Shown here piece by piece: positions 42,570 to 53,632 of a DNA stretch of 64,000 nt; the stretch's first letter is position 1, and every line of letters begins with the position of its first letter. Origin of the DNA: Meghimatium bilineatum. Lineage: Eukaryota > Mollusca > Gastropoda > Stylommatophora > Philomycidae. The notes under the pieces were generated by a model that was given only the letters and a program-made list of their open reading frames with translations, had not been told where the DNA came from and did not search any database. The position numbers and the translations under genes are program-made. Where the stretch lies: contig CM067306.1 in assembly GCA_034231615.1 (NCBI GenBank), positions 42,580,761 through 42,644,760 on the forward strand, written 5' to 3'.

Positions 42570-43385
42570 TAACCTTGAAGTTCACGGTAGTAAGGGGGAA
42601 GTGGGTAGGGGTGTTTACAAGCGTTTCCCTTACTTATTTTATATGGCTGAATTACCTAAAGGGAGGGCGGGGTAATCCATGAACATCTCCCCCATCCTTT
42701 CAGACTGTTACTGACACTGCAGCTATATCTCCACGGTGCAGCCCTGGTTTAGATACATAATGCAGACTCATAAAAAAATCAACTGAAAAGTAACTAATAA
42801 TATCAACAATTTCTGAAATCAACAACGTAAAATTTATTTTATTTTACTGTCATCTTAATTCTGTAATCGATGAAGACTACATGTGAAACGTCGATAGCTT
42901 GTACAACCTCAGAAGTATACGTTTGTAACAAGAGCTATCATGTCACTAACAATTTTAAGTGGAATGTGACAACGTGTTTCGAAAGATTCAGCAAATAAAT
43001 AATTAGTTGTTCTTTTTCATAGGTTGTTCATTCTGCAACGGCGACCGCAAGAAAAATGGATAAATGTATTGGCAAACAGTATGACGGCAAGATGGGTTTA
43101 CCACCCACGAATGTTGATATTTGTCGGCAGACAGTGGTCAATAATATGAGAGTATAAACACCATGTTGTTCCTATCTGAACTGCTAACAATGGTTCTCAG
43201 CATTTGTTTTTCTTGGTTCTGTGAGGTTAAGATAATGATATCGACTCGGCACTAGTTCGAGTAAGCACTCCATCTACTTGTAATATTACTGGGCTTATAT
43301 ATTCTTACCTGGCTGAAGATATAGCTAGTAGAATAATTATGGTAATGAGCATTAGTGTAGTGATGCTTACATCTAACTATGGCTC
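42570..43385. other. No recognised gene
   Basis: Spacer of ordinary composition; short ORFs only. Confidence 0.4.
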
Positions 43386-44003
43386 ACTCGATACGTACGT
43401 TAATCACTCGGTACGTAGGTTAATCACTCGAAACGTAGGTTAGTCACTCGGCACGTAGGTTAATCACCTGGAACGTAGGTTAATCACTCGACACGTAGGT
43501 TAATCACTTGGAACGTAGGTTAATCACTTGGAACGTAGGTTAATCACTTGGAACGTAGGTTAATCACTTGGAACGTAGGTTAATCACTTGGAACGTAGGT
43601 TAATCACTTGGAACGTAGGTTAATCGATTGGGACGTAGGTTAATCACTTGGAACGTAGGTTAATCACTCGGTACGTAGGGTAATCACTCGGTACGTAGAT
43701 TAATCGATTGGGACGTAGGTTAATCACTCGGCGCGTAGGTTAATCACTTGGAATGTAGGTTAATCACTCGGCACGTATGATAGTCACTCGGCACGTAGGA
43801 TAGTCACTCGGCACGTAGGATAGTCACTCGGCACGTAGGATAGTCACTCGGCACGTAGGATAGTCACTCGGCACGTAGGATAGTCACTCTGCACGTAGGA
43901 TAGTCACTCGGCGCGTAGGATAGTCACTCGGCACGTAGGATAGTCACTCGGCACGTAAGATAGTCACTCGGCACGTAAGATAGTCACTCAGCACGTAGGA
44001 TAG
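43386..44003. repeat. 20-bp tandem repeat, about 31 copies, two variants
   Basis: The left half is dominated by taatcacttggaacgtaggt, and the right half (from about 43780) by tagtcactcggcacgtagga. A few mixed units lie at the switch, so the two variants expanded separately from one ancestor. Confidence 0.95.
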
Positions 44004-44059
44004 ATCCCTTCTGACTACTTTTGAAAGGAAAACACTTTTTTTTGAAGAGTGTGTTTGCT

Positions 44060-44372
44060 GTTCACACACACACACACACACACAAACGCATGTCACACTT
44101 GTACTGATCTCACACAATATGTCAATATTGATTTATTCTTACGCTCACACATATGTCACAATTGTACTACACACAAAAATCGTCACAAATGTACTGTTTT
44201 CTCATACACACGTAACAATTGCACTGTTTTCTCATACACACGTAACAATTGTACTATTATCACACATACACGCCACATGTGTACTGTTATCATACACACA
44301 CGTCACAATTGTACTGTTTTCACACACACGAAACAATTGTACTGTTCTCACACACACACACACATATCTATT
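44060..44372. repeat. CA-rich minisatellite, left part
   Basis: About 8 units of cacacgtcacaattgtactg followed by ttctcacaca. It is continued at 45438 on the far side of the RTE-B insertion. These are reverse-complement relatives of the GT-rich array at 45985-49803. Confidence 0.93.
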
Positions 44373-44374
44373 GT

Positions 44375-45437
44375 CTATTGTCTTTCCCCAGGTGAATGAT
44401 TGTTGATCGAATTCACACTAGCCGTTAAGCGTAGGGGTGGGAGTTTAAGCTGTCGTTCCAAGGCCAGATGCGTCGCCGAGGTTGCATTTAGTCCATGCTT
44501 GTTCAAGGCTATCTTGATGTTTTCTATCCACCGTTTTCTTGGTCTATCTTTGGTTTTACGCCCGGATATTCTTGTATTATATGCTCTTATTGGTATTTGA
44601 TTTGGCTTCATTCTCATAAGGTAACCGAACCATTTTACTTGCTGTCTCTCAATATGTTCGATACATGATGTTATACCAACTATTTTCCTAATTTCTTCGT
44701 TTCTTATTTTATCTAGTTTGGTAACCAATGCAGCTTTTCTCAGACACATTATTTCACATGTGACGATTTTTCTTTGCTGCGAAGCTATTAAAGACCATGT
44801 TTGACATTGGTAGCACAGTGTTGGTATAAACATTTTAGATATTATTTGTGTTTTAATTTCCATCTTGATCTTTGGATGAAGAAGTAATGATGGAAGTTGG
44901 TAGGTCACTGTGTTTGCTTTCTGGCACCTTGTTTCTATTTTTCTGTCTAGTCTTCCATCTTCGGAAAAAAATGCTGCCTGGATATTTAAATTCTTTGACT
45001 TGTTTCACTTTGGTGTTATCTATTGTTATATTCATTTGTGTTGAAGACTTGCTAATTTTCATAACTTCTGTTTTTTACATTAATTTTCATGTTCTACTTC
45101 TGACATGCTAACAGCAATGCATTGATGTGCTTTTGCAAAGTTTTCAAATCTTTATATATTAAACTTTGCTCATCGATAAATAATAGTTCATTGATTTCAT
45201 TATTAGGTTCCTCATCGGGTTTATTTGCAATATTTTCCTCTTTGTTGATGTGAGCTTCTTATATTATTCTGTCCATGTAGGCCCTATATGTTGAAAAGTA
45301 GGGGTGAAAGTACGCATCCTTGTCTTACTCCAGATCTTGTTTCAAAAGGTTTAGTCATTCCATCTGTTGTTCTTACTGAGCTTTGGCATTTTTCATATAT
45401 CGCTTTTATATTATCTAACAGTTGTCCTCTGATGTTA
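44375..45437 (-). pseudogene. RTE-B LINE remnant inside the CA-rich minisatellite
   Basis: Read downward from about 45420: [16 protein letters not shown] (RT motif), a decayed palm region, then ITIDNTKVKQVKEFKYPGS (45062 frame). The C-terminal frame at 44908-44375 has FIPTLCYQCQTWSLIASQQ, IRNEEIRKIVGI, IERQQVKWFGYLMRM and RKTKDRPRKRWIENIKIAL. YADD is not preserved. The 3' end is a short repeat tail (attgtctattgtc on the plus strand). Insertion into CA repeats means a TSD cannot be told from the array. Same family as 22.8-24.0 kb. Confidence 0.82.
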
Positions 45438-45812
45438 TACACACACACACGTCACAATTGTAATATTATCACACAAACATGTCACAGTTGTAATTATCAC
45501 GCATATGTCTCAAATGTGATGTTCTTACACCAATATTTCACAACTGTACTGTTCTCACTCCAAGATGTCACAATTGTACTGCTCTCACACACGTTACAAT
45601 TGTACTGTTCTCTCGCACACACACACAAACATGTCACGATTGTACTGTTCACTCGCACACACACAAACATGTCACAATTATACTGCTCTCTCACACACGT
45701 CACAACTGTACTGTTGTCAATAGATATGTCACAATTGTTCTTTTTTCACACACACGTCACCGCTGTACTGTTTCACATACACACGTTACAATTGTAGGCC
45801 TACTATTCTCAC
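45438..45812. repeat. CA-rich minisatellite, right part
   Basis: About 9-10 units in the same orientation as 44060-44372, with more sequence variation (cgattgtactg appears in some units, caattgtactg in most). Confidence 0.92.
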
Positions 45813-45984
45813 ACAAAAATACACAAGGAAAATATATTTTTGAAATTGGTTGCGTTTGCTGTGAACGGAACTGTAGATTAATTTACCTTAAGGAGGGGTT
45901 TAACATATTTTTAAAGACCTTTTTGTAAAAAAAATTGCTAAGGGTATGAGTGACGTGTGACTTTTTTGGTGAAAAAATAACAAT
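45813..45984. other. Spacer between CA- and GT-oriented arrays
   Basis: Starts with aaggaaaatatatttttgaa and gcgtttgctgt, which repeats the left flank of the CA array at 44028-44060 (aaggaaaacacttttttttg, gtgtttgctgt). No gene. Confidence 0.55.
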
Positions 45985-48900
45985 TGTAACACATATATTG
46001 ACAACAGAACAATTGTGACATGTTTGTGTGTGTTCGAGAGAACAGTACAATCGTGACATGTTTGTGTGTGTGTGTGTGAGAACAGTACAATCGTGACATG
46101 TTTGTGTGTGTGTGAGAGAACAGTACAATCGTGACATGTTTGTATGTGTGCGAGAGAATAGTACAATCGTGACATGTTTGTGTGTGTGCTAGAGAATAGT
46201 ACAATCGTGACATGTTTGTGTGTGTGCTAGAGAATAGTACAATCGTGACATGTTTGTGTGTGTGCTAGAGAATAGTACAATCGTGACATGTTTGTGTGTG
46301 TGCTAGAGAACAGTACAATCGTGACATGTTTGTCTGTGTGCTAGAGAATAGTACAATCGTGACATGTTTGTTTGTGTGTGTGTGTGTGTGAGAACAGTAC
46401 AATCGTGACATGTTTGTGTATGTGTGTGAGAACAGTACAATCGTGACATGTTTGTGTGTGTGCGAGAGAATAGTACAATCGTGACATGTTTGTGTGTGTG
46501 CGAGAGAATAGTACAATCGTGACATGTTTGTGTGCGTGCTAGAGAACAGTACAATCGTGACATGTTTGTCTGTGTGTTAGAGAATAGTACAATCGTGACA
46601 TGTTTGTGTGTGTGCAAGAGAATAGTACAATCGTGACATGTTTGTGTGTGTGTGTGCTAGAGAACAGTACAATCGTGACATGTTTGTGTGTGTGTGAGAA
46701 CCGTACAATCGTGACATGTTTGTGTGTGTGTGTGTGTGCTAGAGAATAGTACAATCGTGACATGTTTGTGTGTGTGCGAGAGAATAGTACAATCGTGACA
46801 TGTTTGAGTGTGTGCGAGAGAATAGTACAATCGTGACATGTTTGTGTGTGTGTGAGAACAGTACAATCGTGACATGTTTGTGTGTGTGTGTGTGTGAGAA
46901 CAGTACAATCGTGACATGTTTGTGTGTGTGCTAGAGAACAGTACAATCGTGACATGTGTGTGTATGTGTGAGAACAGTACAATAGTGACATTTTTGTGTG
47001 TGTGTGTGTGCTAGAGAACAGTACAATCGTGACATGTATGTGTGTGTGCGAGAGAATAGTACAATCGTGACATGTTTGTGTGTGTGCGAGAGAATAGTAC
47101 AATCGTGACATGTTTTTGTGTGTGTGAGAACAGTACAATTGTGACATGTTTGTGTGTGTGTGTGTGTGTGTGTGTGAGAACAGTACAATCGTGACATGTT
47201 TGTGTGTGTGTGTGAGAACAGTAAAATCGTGACATGTTTGTGTGTGTGCGAGAGAATAGTACAATCGTGACATGTTTGTGTGTGTGTGAGAACAGTACAA
47301 TTGTGACATGTTTGTGTGCGTGTGAGAACAGTACAATCGTGACATGTTTGTGTGTGTGTGAGAATAGTACAATCGTGACATGTTTGTGTGTGTGTGAGAA
47401 CAGTACAATCGTGACATGTTTGTGTGTGTGTGAGAACAGTACAATCGTGACATGTTTGTGTGTGTGTGTGTGTGTGTGAGAACAGTACAATCGTGACATG
47501 TTTGTATGTGTGTGAGAACAGTACAATCGTGACATGTTTGTGTGTGTGTTTGTGAGAATAGTACAATCGTGACATGTTTGTGTGTGTGTGAGAACAGTAC
47601 AATCGTGACATGTTTGTGTGTGTGTGTGTGAGAACAGTACAATCGTGACATTTTTGTGTGTGTGCTAGAGAACAGTACAATCGTGACATGTTTGTGTATG
47701 TGTGAGAACAGTACAATAGTGACATTTTTGTGTGTGTGTGTGCTAGAGAACAGTACAATCGTGACATGTATGTGTGTGTGCGAGAGAATAGTACAATCGT
47801 GACATGTTTGTGTGTGTGCGAGAGAATAGTACAATCGTGACATGTTTGTGTGTGTGTGAGAACAGTACAATTGTGACATGTTTGTGTGTGTGTGTGTGTG
47901 TGAGAACAATACAATCGTGACATGTTTGTGTGTGTGTGTGAGAACAGTAGAATCGTGACATGTTTGTGTGTGTGCGAGAGAATAGTACAATCGTGACATG
48001 TTTGTGTGTGTGTGAGAACAGTACAATCGTGACATGTTTGTGTGTGTGTGTGTGTGTGTGAGAACAGTACAATCGTGACATGTTTGTGTGTGTGTGTGAG
48101 AACAGTAGAATCGTGTCATGTTTGTGTGTGTGCGAGAGAATAGTACAATCGTGACATGTTTGTGTGTGTGTGAGAACAGTACAATCGTGACATGTTTGTG
48201 TGTGTGTGAGAACAGTACAATCGTGACATGTTTGTGTGTGTGTGAGAACAGTACAATCGTGACATGTTTGTGTGTGTGTGTGTGTGAACAGTACAATCGT
48301 GACATGTCTGTGTGTGTGTGTGTGTGTTAGAATAGTACAATCGTGACATGTTTGTGTGTGTGTGTGAGAACAGTACAATCGTGACATGTTTGTGTGTGTG
48401 TGTGAGAACAGTACAATCGTGACATGTTTGTGTGTGTGAGAACAGTACAATCGTGACATGTTTGTGTGTGTGAGAACAGTACAATCGTGACATGTTTGTG
48501 TGTGTGTGAGAACAGTACAATCGTGACATGTTCTTGTGTGTGTGAGAACAGTACAATCGTGACATTTGTGTGTGTGTGTGAGAACAGTACAATCGTGACA
48601 TGTTTGTGTATGTGTGCTAGAGAACAGTACAATCGTGACATGTTTGTGTGTGTGAGAACAGTACAATCGTGACATGTGTGTGTGTGTGTGAGAACAGTAC
48701 AATCGTGACATGTTTGTGTATGTGTGCTAGAGAACAGTACAATCGTGACATGTTTGTGTGTGTGAGAACAGTACAATCGTGACATGTGTGTGTGTGTGTG
48801 TGTGAGAACAGTACAATCGTGACATGTGTGTGTGTGTGAGAACAGTACAATCGTGACATGTTTGTGTGTGCGTGTGTGTGCTAGAGAACAGTACAATCGT

Positions 48901-49803
48901 GACATGTTTGTGTGTGTGCGAGAGAATAGTACAATCGTGACATGTTTGTGTGTGTGCGAGAGAATAGTAAAATCGTGACATGTTTGTGTGTGTGTGAGAA
49001 CAGTACAATCGTGACATGTTTGTGTGTGTGTGTGTGAGAATAGTACAATCGTGACATGTTTGTGTGTGTGTTTGTGAGAACAGTACAATCGTGACATGTT
49101 TGTGTGTGTGTGTGAGAACAGTACAATCGTGACATGTTTGTGTGTGTGTGTGAGAACAGTACAATCGTGACATGTTTTTGTGTGTGTGAGAACAGTACAA
49201 TCGTGACATGTTTGTGTGTGTGCGAGAGAATAGTACAATCGTGACATGTTTGTGCGTGTGTGAGAACAGTACAATCGTGACATGTTTGTGTGTGAGAACA
49301 GTACAATCGTGACATGTTTGTGTGTGTGTGAGAACAGTACAATCGTGACATGTTTGTGTGTGTGTGTGAGAACAGTACAATCGTGAAATGTTTGTGTGTG
49401 TGTGTGTGAGAACAGTACCATCGTGACATGTTTGTGTGTGTGCTAGAGAACAGTACAATCGTGACATGGTTTTGTGTGTGTGTTAGACCAGTACAATCGT
49501 GACATGTTTGTGTGTGTGTGAGAACAGTACAATCGTGACATGTGTGTGTGTGTGTGTGAGAACAGTACAATCGTGACATGTGTGTGTGTGTGTGAGAACA
49601 GTACAATCGTGACATGTTTGTGTGTGTGTGAGAACAGTACAATCGTGACATGTTTGTGTGTGTGTGTGAGAACAGTACAATCGTGACATGTTTGTGTGTG
49701 TGTGTGAGAACAGTACAATCGTGACATGTTTGTGTGTGTGTGTGAGAACAGTACAATCGTGACATGTTTGTGTGTGTGCGAGAGAACAGTACAATCATGA
49801 CAT
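45985..49803. repeat. 3.8-kb GT-rich minisatellite, roughly 95-100 units
   Basis: Each unit of about 34-46 bp has the core agtacaatcgtgacatgttt, a variable (GT)n stretch and one of three connectors: gagaaca, ctagagaaca or cgagagaata. The core is nearly invariant, while the GT length varies. The units rarely contain stops on the minus strand, so three minus frames stay open for 0.5-1.8 kb with peptides such as MSRLYCSHTHT, HVTIVLFSHTHK and TCHDCTVLTHTQ. I regard these as artefacts, since no start, splice or conserved flank is visible. Higher-order duplications are present (see findings). Confidence 0.96.
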
Positions 49804-50427
49804 GTTTTTATCGACCTTTTGGTTCAGTTCCTAGTACTAAAAGTCATGTTCAGATTTGCTAAGGGAGAGGTTTGAATCCCCCAAAACCCTCCCTTAGCTA
49901 TGCGCATGTCTATGAATTGTTTGGAATATTATATAATTTAAATAGACCTTCATCTTCCATCTGCTATTATCGAGATAACCAAATATTTGAATATGTTTAC
50001 TTGATTCAGACTCTTCCCATCTACTTCGATGTTGTCTCCTGGAGGACTTTTGTTCTTACCATTACTAAAGTTTTGTTGTTATTAAACTAAGCACTATTAG
50101 ACTTGCTGTTGTTATTATATCTACCATTTCCTATAACTGTGTAGTTCTATGTTAAATTATCTATTTCCCTCTTTCCACATTGCCACACATGATAGAAGAA
50201 ATTACTTCTAGAGCATAGGCCTACTATACTAGCAACCATTAAAAACGCATCAGCATTTTTCACACCAGCCACATTGATGTACGGAATTTTAATGAATTGA
50301 ATTTTTGCACATATATGTGGATCCATATGCAGAACCATATGCGGAATCAAATCTGCAGTATTTAAAAAAATCAAAATTCAGATCCTGATAAGCAGCACGT
50401 CTACTCGTGGTGTTAAAAAAATGTGTT
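49804..50427. other. Dispersed repeat then unrecognised sequence
   Basis: The part 49806-49905 (cttttggttcagttcctagt, actaaaagtcatgtt, gatttgctaagggagaggtt) matches 4.96-5.03 kb. The remainder is unassigned. Confidence 0.5.
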
Positions 50428-50521
50428 TTCACTCACTCACTCACTCACACACTCACTCACCCACCCACTCACTCACTCACTTACCAACCCAAACACCCAC
50501 CCACCCACTCACTCACTCACT
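50428..50521. repeat. (CACT)n and (CACC)n simple repeat
   Basis: Tetranucleotides cactcactcactcact with caccca interruptions. It lies next to the end of the Tc1-like element. Confidence 0.93.
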
Positions 50522-51660
50522 GTTAAGTCAGAACCGTCATTAATATCGTATGTGTCCCCCAGCAGCATCAATACAAAGTTTGACATCAACGTCTCGTGTA
50601 GTGTCTGGAAAAATGTTTGGGGTATGGCGTTTCATACTGAAATGAATAGGCATACTCGCTCAAGATCATTCACATTGTTGATGCCATGCTGCCGAGCCCT
50701 TCTGTTCAGTTCATCTTAAACGTGTTCAACCAGGTTAAAGTCAGGATAGCTTGAAGGCCAACATAGTACAAGAAAAGGTTGATTAAGAAATTCTTGGTTA
50801 TATTAGCAGTGTGAGGACTAACGTTGGCGTGCAGAAAGATTCCCAATCTTGATATTTGTGGAAGAAAGACAATAAACAGCAATAGGTCGCAGTACTTGAT
50901 TAACGTATATATCACCAGTTACGTTAATTCTGAAAACATAAAGGAAAATTGGAGCTGATGGGAGAATCCACCCCAAACATAAACGCTTCCTCCTTCATAT
51001 CTGTTCTGGATTATACACACATCAGCATATCTTTCTCCAGGACGGTGCGCCGGACTTGATTTCTCCTATCAGCAAATGAAACAAACCGGCTTTCATCAGA
51101 GAACATTGTCGATCTCCATTCCGCCATTGAAATATTTTGTTGGGCCCAAGCCAGTCTGTTGGTCCTGTAACGTCTGGTAAAGGGTACGACCAATGTTAGG
51201 ACTTCTGTTTTGCAAGCAAGACTAGTTAGTCTCCTTCGCTTGCCACGCGTGTGAGCTGCTGTCTGGAAGCAATTGTACAGATGCATCAGTACAATATGAA
51301 GATCTTGGATCTAATATTGTTACACAAGATTGATTATGTCTGGCGCGGTCATTGGCGGGACCCGTCGCAAGAAATCGTTGGTGCAGCCTCACTATAGTAG
51401 ACTGGTCACAGTTAAAATGTCTGGTAATTTCTCCGGGAGAAGAGATAGAAGTCGACAAAAAGAGAAAAATTTCTAGATGGGCTTGTATCGTGGCACGGTA
51501 GAAGATCTCCAACCGAGCTTATTGACAACACAAGAGACAGAGAGTCGTGGAGAAGCATGATCGCCTACGCCGGTCGGCATGGCACTTCATTGATTGAATT
51601 TCTCCGGTCGCCATTCCACAGACAAACATATCAGCAGCTTGCCTGCCATCGGTCTTGTAA
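50522..51660 (-). pseudogene. Tc1-like transposase, decayed and interrupted
   Basis: Read downward from 51660 with 51437-51596 removed: GEITRHFNCDQSTIVRLHQR (paired-type DNA-binding helix), then RRYRTNRLAWAQQNI, MFSDESRFVSFADR with the first catalytic Asp, then GGSVYVWGGF. Next is GIFLHANVSPHTANITKNF, where the second catalytic Asp (normally HDNARPHTA) reads Ala, and then YPDFNLVEHV with the third acidic residue (Glu) kept. In-frame stops occur near 50930, 50720 and 50640, and there are frameshifts. It is the dead copy of a cut-and-paste DDE transposase. Terminal inverted repeats and TA duplication were not identified. Confidence 0.88.
51437..51596 (+). mobile_element. 160-bp RTE-A 3' fragment inserted in Tc1, 11-bp TSD
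   Basis: The insert encodes RTE-A tail pieces (LIDNTRDRESWRSMIAYAG, RHGT) and ends in ttcattgattg. The flanks share aatttctccgg at 51426-51436 and 51597-51607. Removing the insert plus one copy of the duplication restores the Tc1 frame across MATGEITRHF, which proves the order of events. Confidence 0.93.
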
Positions 51661-53129
51661 CGTCAGGCACGAAAAAATAATACAACCTTCTTGCGATAAA
51701 AATTAGATAATGCCGTTTACTCGCCTAAACTTTATTAACAACTGTGTCAAATTTAAACCTATTTTAAGTTTAATCAAGTCTGAATTTATCTATTTGGTAG
51801 TTTGCACGCGAAATGCGAAAAAAACAACTGCATATCAACAAAGCAAATGGGACTGCACGAACTATTTCACGCGTTCTGGGATGAACAATCGCCCACGCAC
51901 ATAAACATTAACAAATCTCGTTTTTTTATGCATTCTTAATCGATGCCAGGATAGGCCTATGCCTATATCTACGGTTCTAACTGTTAAGTATAATTCATTT
52001 GATTTGTCACGGGCAAACATTACAAGAAGTGGAAAATGCTAGAGTTTTTCATGCCAGGTCTAACAATAATATAATTGATCATACCGGAACTGACTAGATA
52101 AGTGATACTCAATTATCACAACTATATAATCAAGGTGTCGGTTTATTGCCCGAAGAACAAACGGATATCCTCATCGTTAACTTTCTTAGTGAAATATTAC
52201 TAACGGCAAGCCTAGAACAAATCATGTCAAGGACACGTCACGCTGAGCCAGCAAGTTTTTTATTTAGAAACAGCTCACTTATTCGCAAAAATAAAATTAA
52301 TGTTTTTTTAAACAAACATATACAACCTATGCCTGCCGCCATGTTCAGCAGTAGTTCATCCCATCCTTCATGTAAAATGTCAAATGCTAGAAAAGAGTAT
52401 CAATGTGGATAGAAATATATTCCGCAAGTGTTCTGTAAATGTGTCAGTCAGTTCTTAATAGTTTCAACAATATTTTTTATCACACCTTTTGCAATTGATA
52501 CAGTAAATAATATTGCGGGACAAACAAGAAAGAGAATCTTGAATGTCAAAGTGTGACCTAGATGGTTCGAGTATAAACTACAAAAAGACGTAAGACAATT
52601 CGGAGAGTCAGTCAAAGTACTAGGAAGACAATAAACATGAAGTGACTAAAAGATCCCGTAGGTTCCTATCTCTGCCGAAAGCGACAAGTGGGGGAGAAAA
52701 AAAAGAAAGCTATTTTCTAACCACATTGATTTTCCGTAGCAAATCATTTCAGTAGTCCCACATATTGCAGCAGAATTGTATCAGTTACTAATGTGGTTCT
52801 TTGCTCCGCCAGTGTTTGTCCCTTGAGGGTAGTGTTATATATTGCTTCTGTGTAATTGATCCTCTTGAACTGAATATTCAATAGTTATTTATCTTAGTTA
52901 TGCCTCCTCCCCATTTACATCATTATTGTTTTTCTGGTTGGTGTTTTCTCTTGTACAATCATATTGATTCTAATCTTTGATTTCATGATTCATACATGCA
53001 CTTGCTCATTTCTATATCTCTGCTCATTGTCTTTACCTCTATTTACTCCCCCAACCCCCTTCCCAAACCATTGTATATTCCCATTACAAAAATATGTATT
53101 GTCTTATTCTGATTTTTATTATTTTACTT
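51661..53129. other. No recognised gene
   Basis: About 1.5 kb without known repeats. The plus ORF at 52146-52412 (88 aa; PEEQTDILIVNFLSEILLTA, then a Ser run) has no motif I recognise and may be chance. Confidence 0.35.
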
Positions 53130-53335
53130 TCGCTCTCAGATTCCTGCAGACTAGCAGGATGTAGTCCAGCGAATTTGATGTGTTTTGTCATGGTTTACAG
53201 CTTGGTTGTGATATCTTTGCCTTTTGGATTGATACCTCCGGCTTCAACATGGCTTCTGAAACACTTTGAACCTATATGAAATGGTTACTTCCAGCCCAGG
53301 ACCTCCTTGGTCGCCACTAAGTGACATGTGTGTCC
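53130..53335. repeat. Possible fragment of the RNH-1 leader region
   Basis: Phrases such as gccttttggattgatacctc-cggctt and tactagcaggatgtagtcca-type sequence recall 31140-31185 (gccttttggctggatgcctc). Weak similarity only. Confidence 0.3.
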
Positions 53336-53339
53336 AACA

Positions 53340-53632
53340 TTAGAACCATATTAAACTAACAAACTTCTTTTCATGGTCCATGTGGTCTGGTGTTAGAGCC
53401 ACATTAAACTAACAAACTTCTTTTCATGGTCCATGTGGTCTGGTGTTAGAGCCACATTAAACTAACAAACTTCTTTTCATGGTCCATGTGGTCTGGTGTT
53501 AGAACCACATTAAACTTAACAAACTTCTCCTTACGGTCCATGCCGTTTAGCATTAGAACCACATTAAACTAACACACTTCTTCGATATGGTCCATGCCGT
53601 CTAGCATTAGAACCACATTAGCTAACAAACTA
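53340..53632. repeat. 53-bp tandem repeat, about 5.4 copies
   Basis: Units of taaactaacaaacttctttt, catggtccatgtggtctggt and gttagagccacat. The first three are nearly identical and the last two diverged. Confidence 0.93.

Noticed and set aside
43386..44003. CRISPR-like array
   Set aside because: The 20-bp units are directly tandem with no unique spacers, and the genome is eukaryotic.
46539..48305. 588-residue minus ORF (MSRLYCSHTHT repeats)
   Set aside because: All three minus frames are open because the minisatellite unit lacks stops; no start context, splice sites or conserved flank.
45985..49803. CRISPR-like or centromeric array
   Set aside because: Spacers are (GT)n, not unique; nothing supports centromere function from sequence alone.
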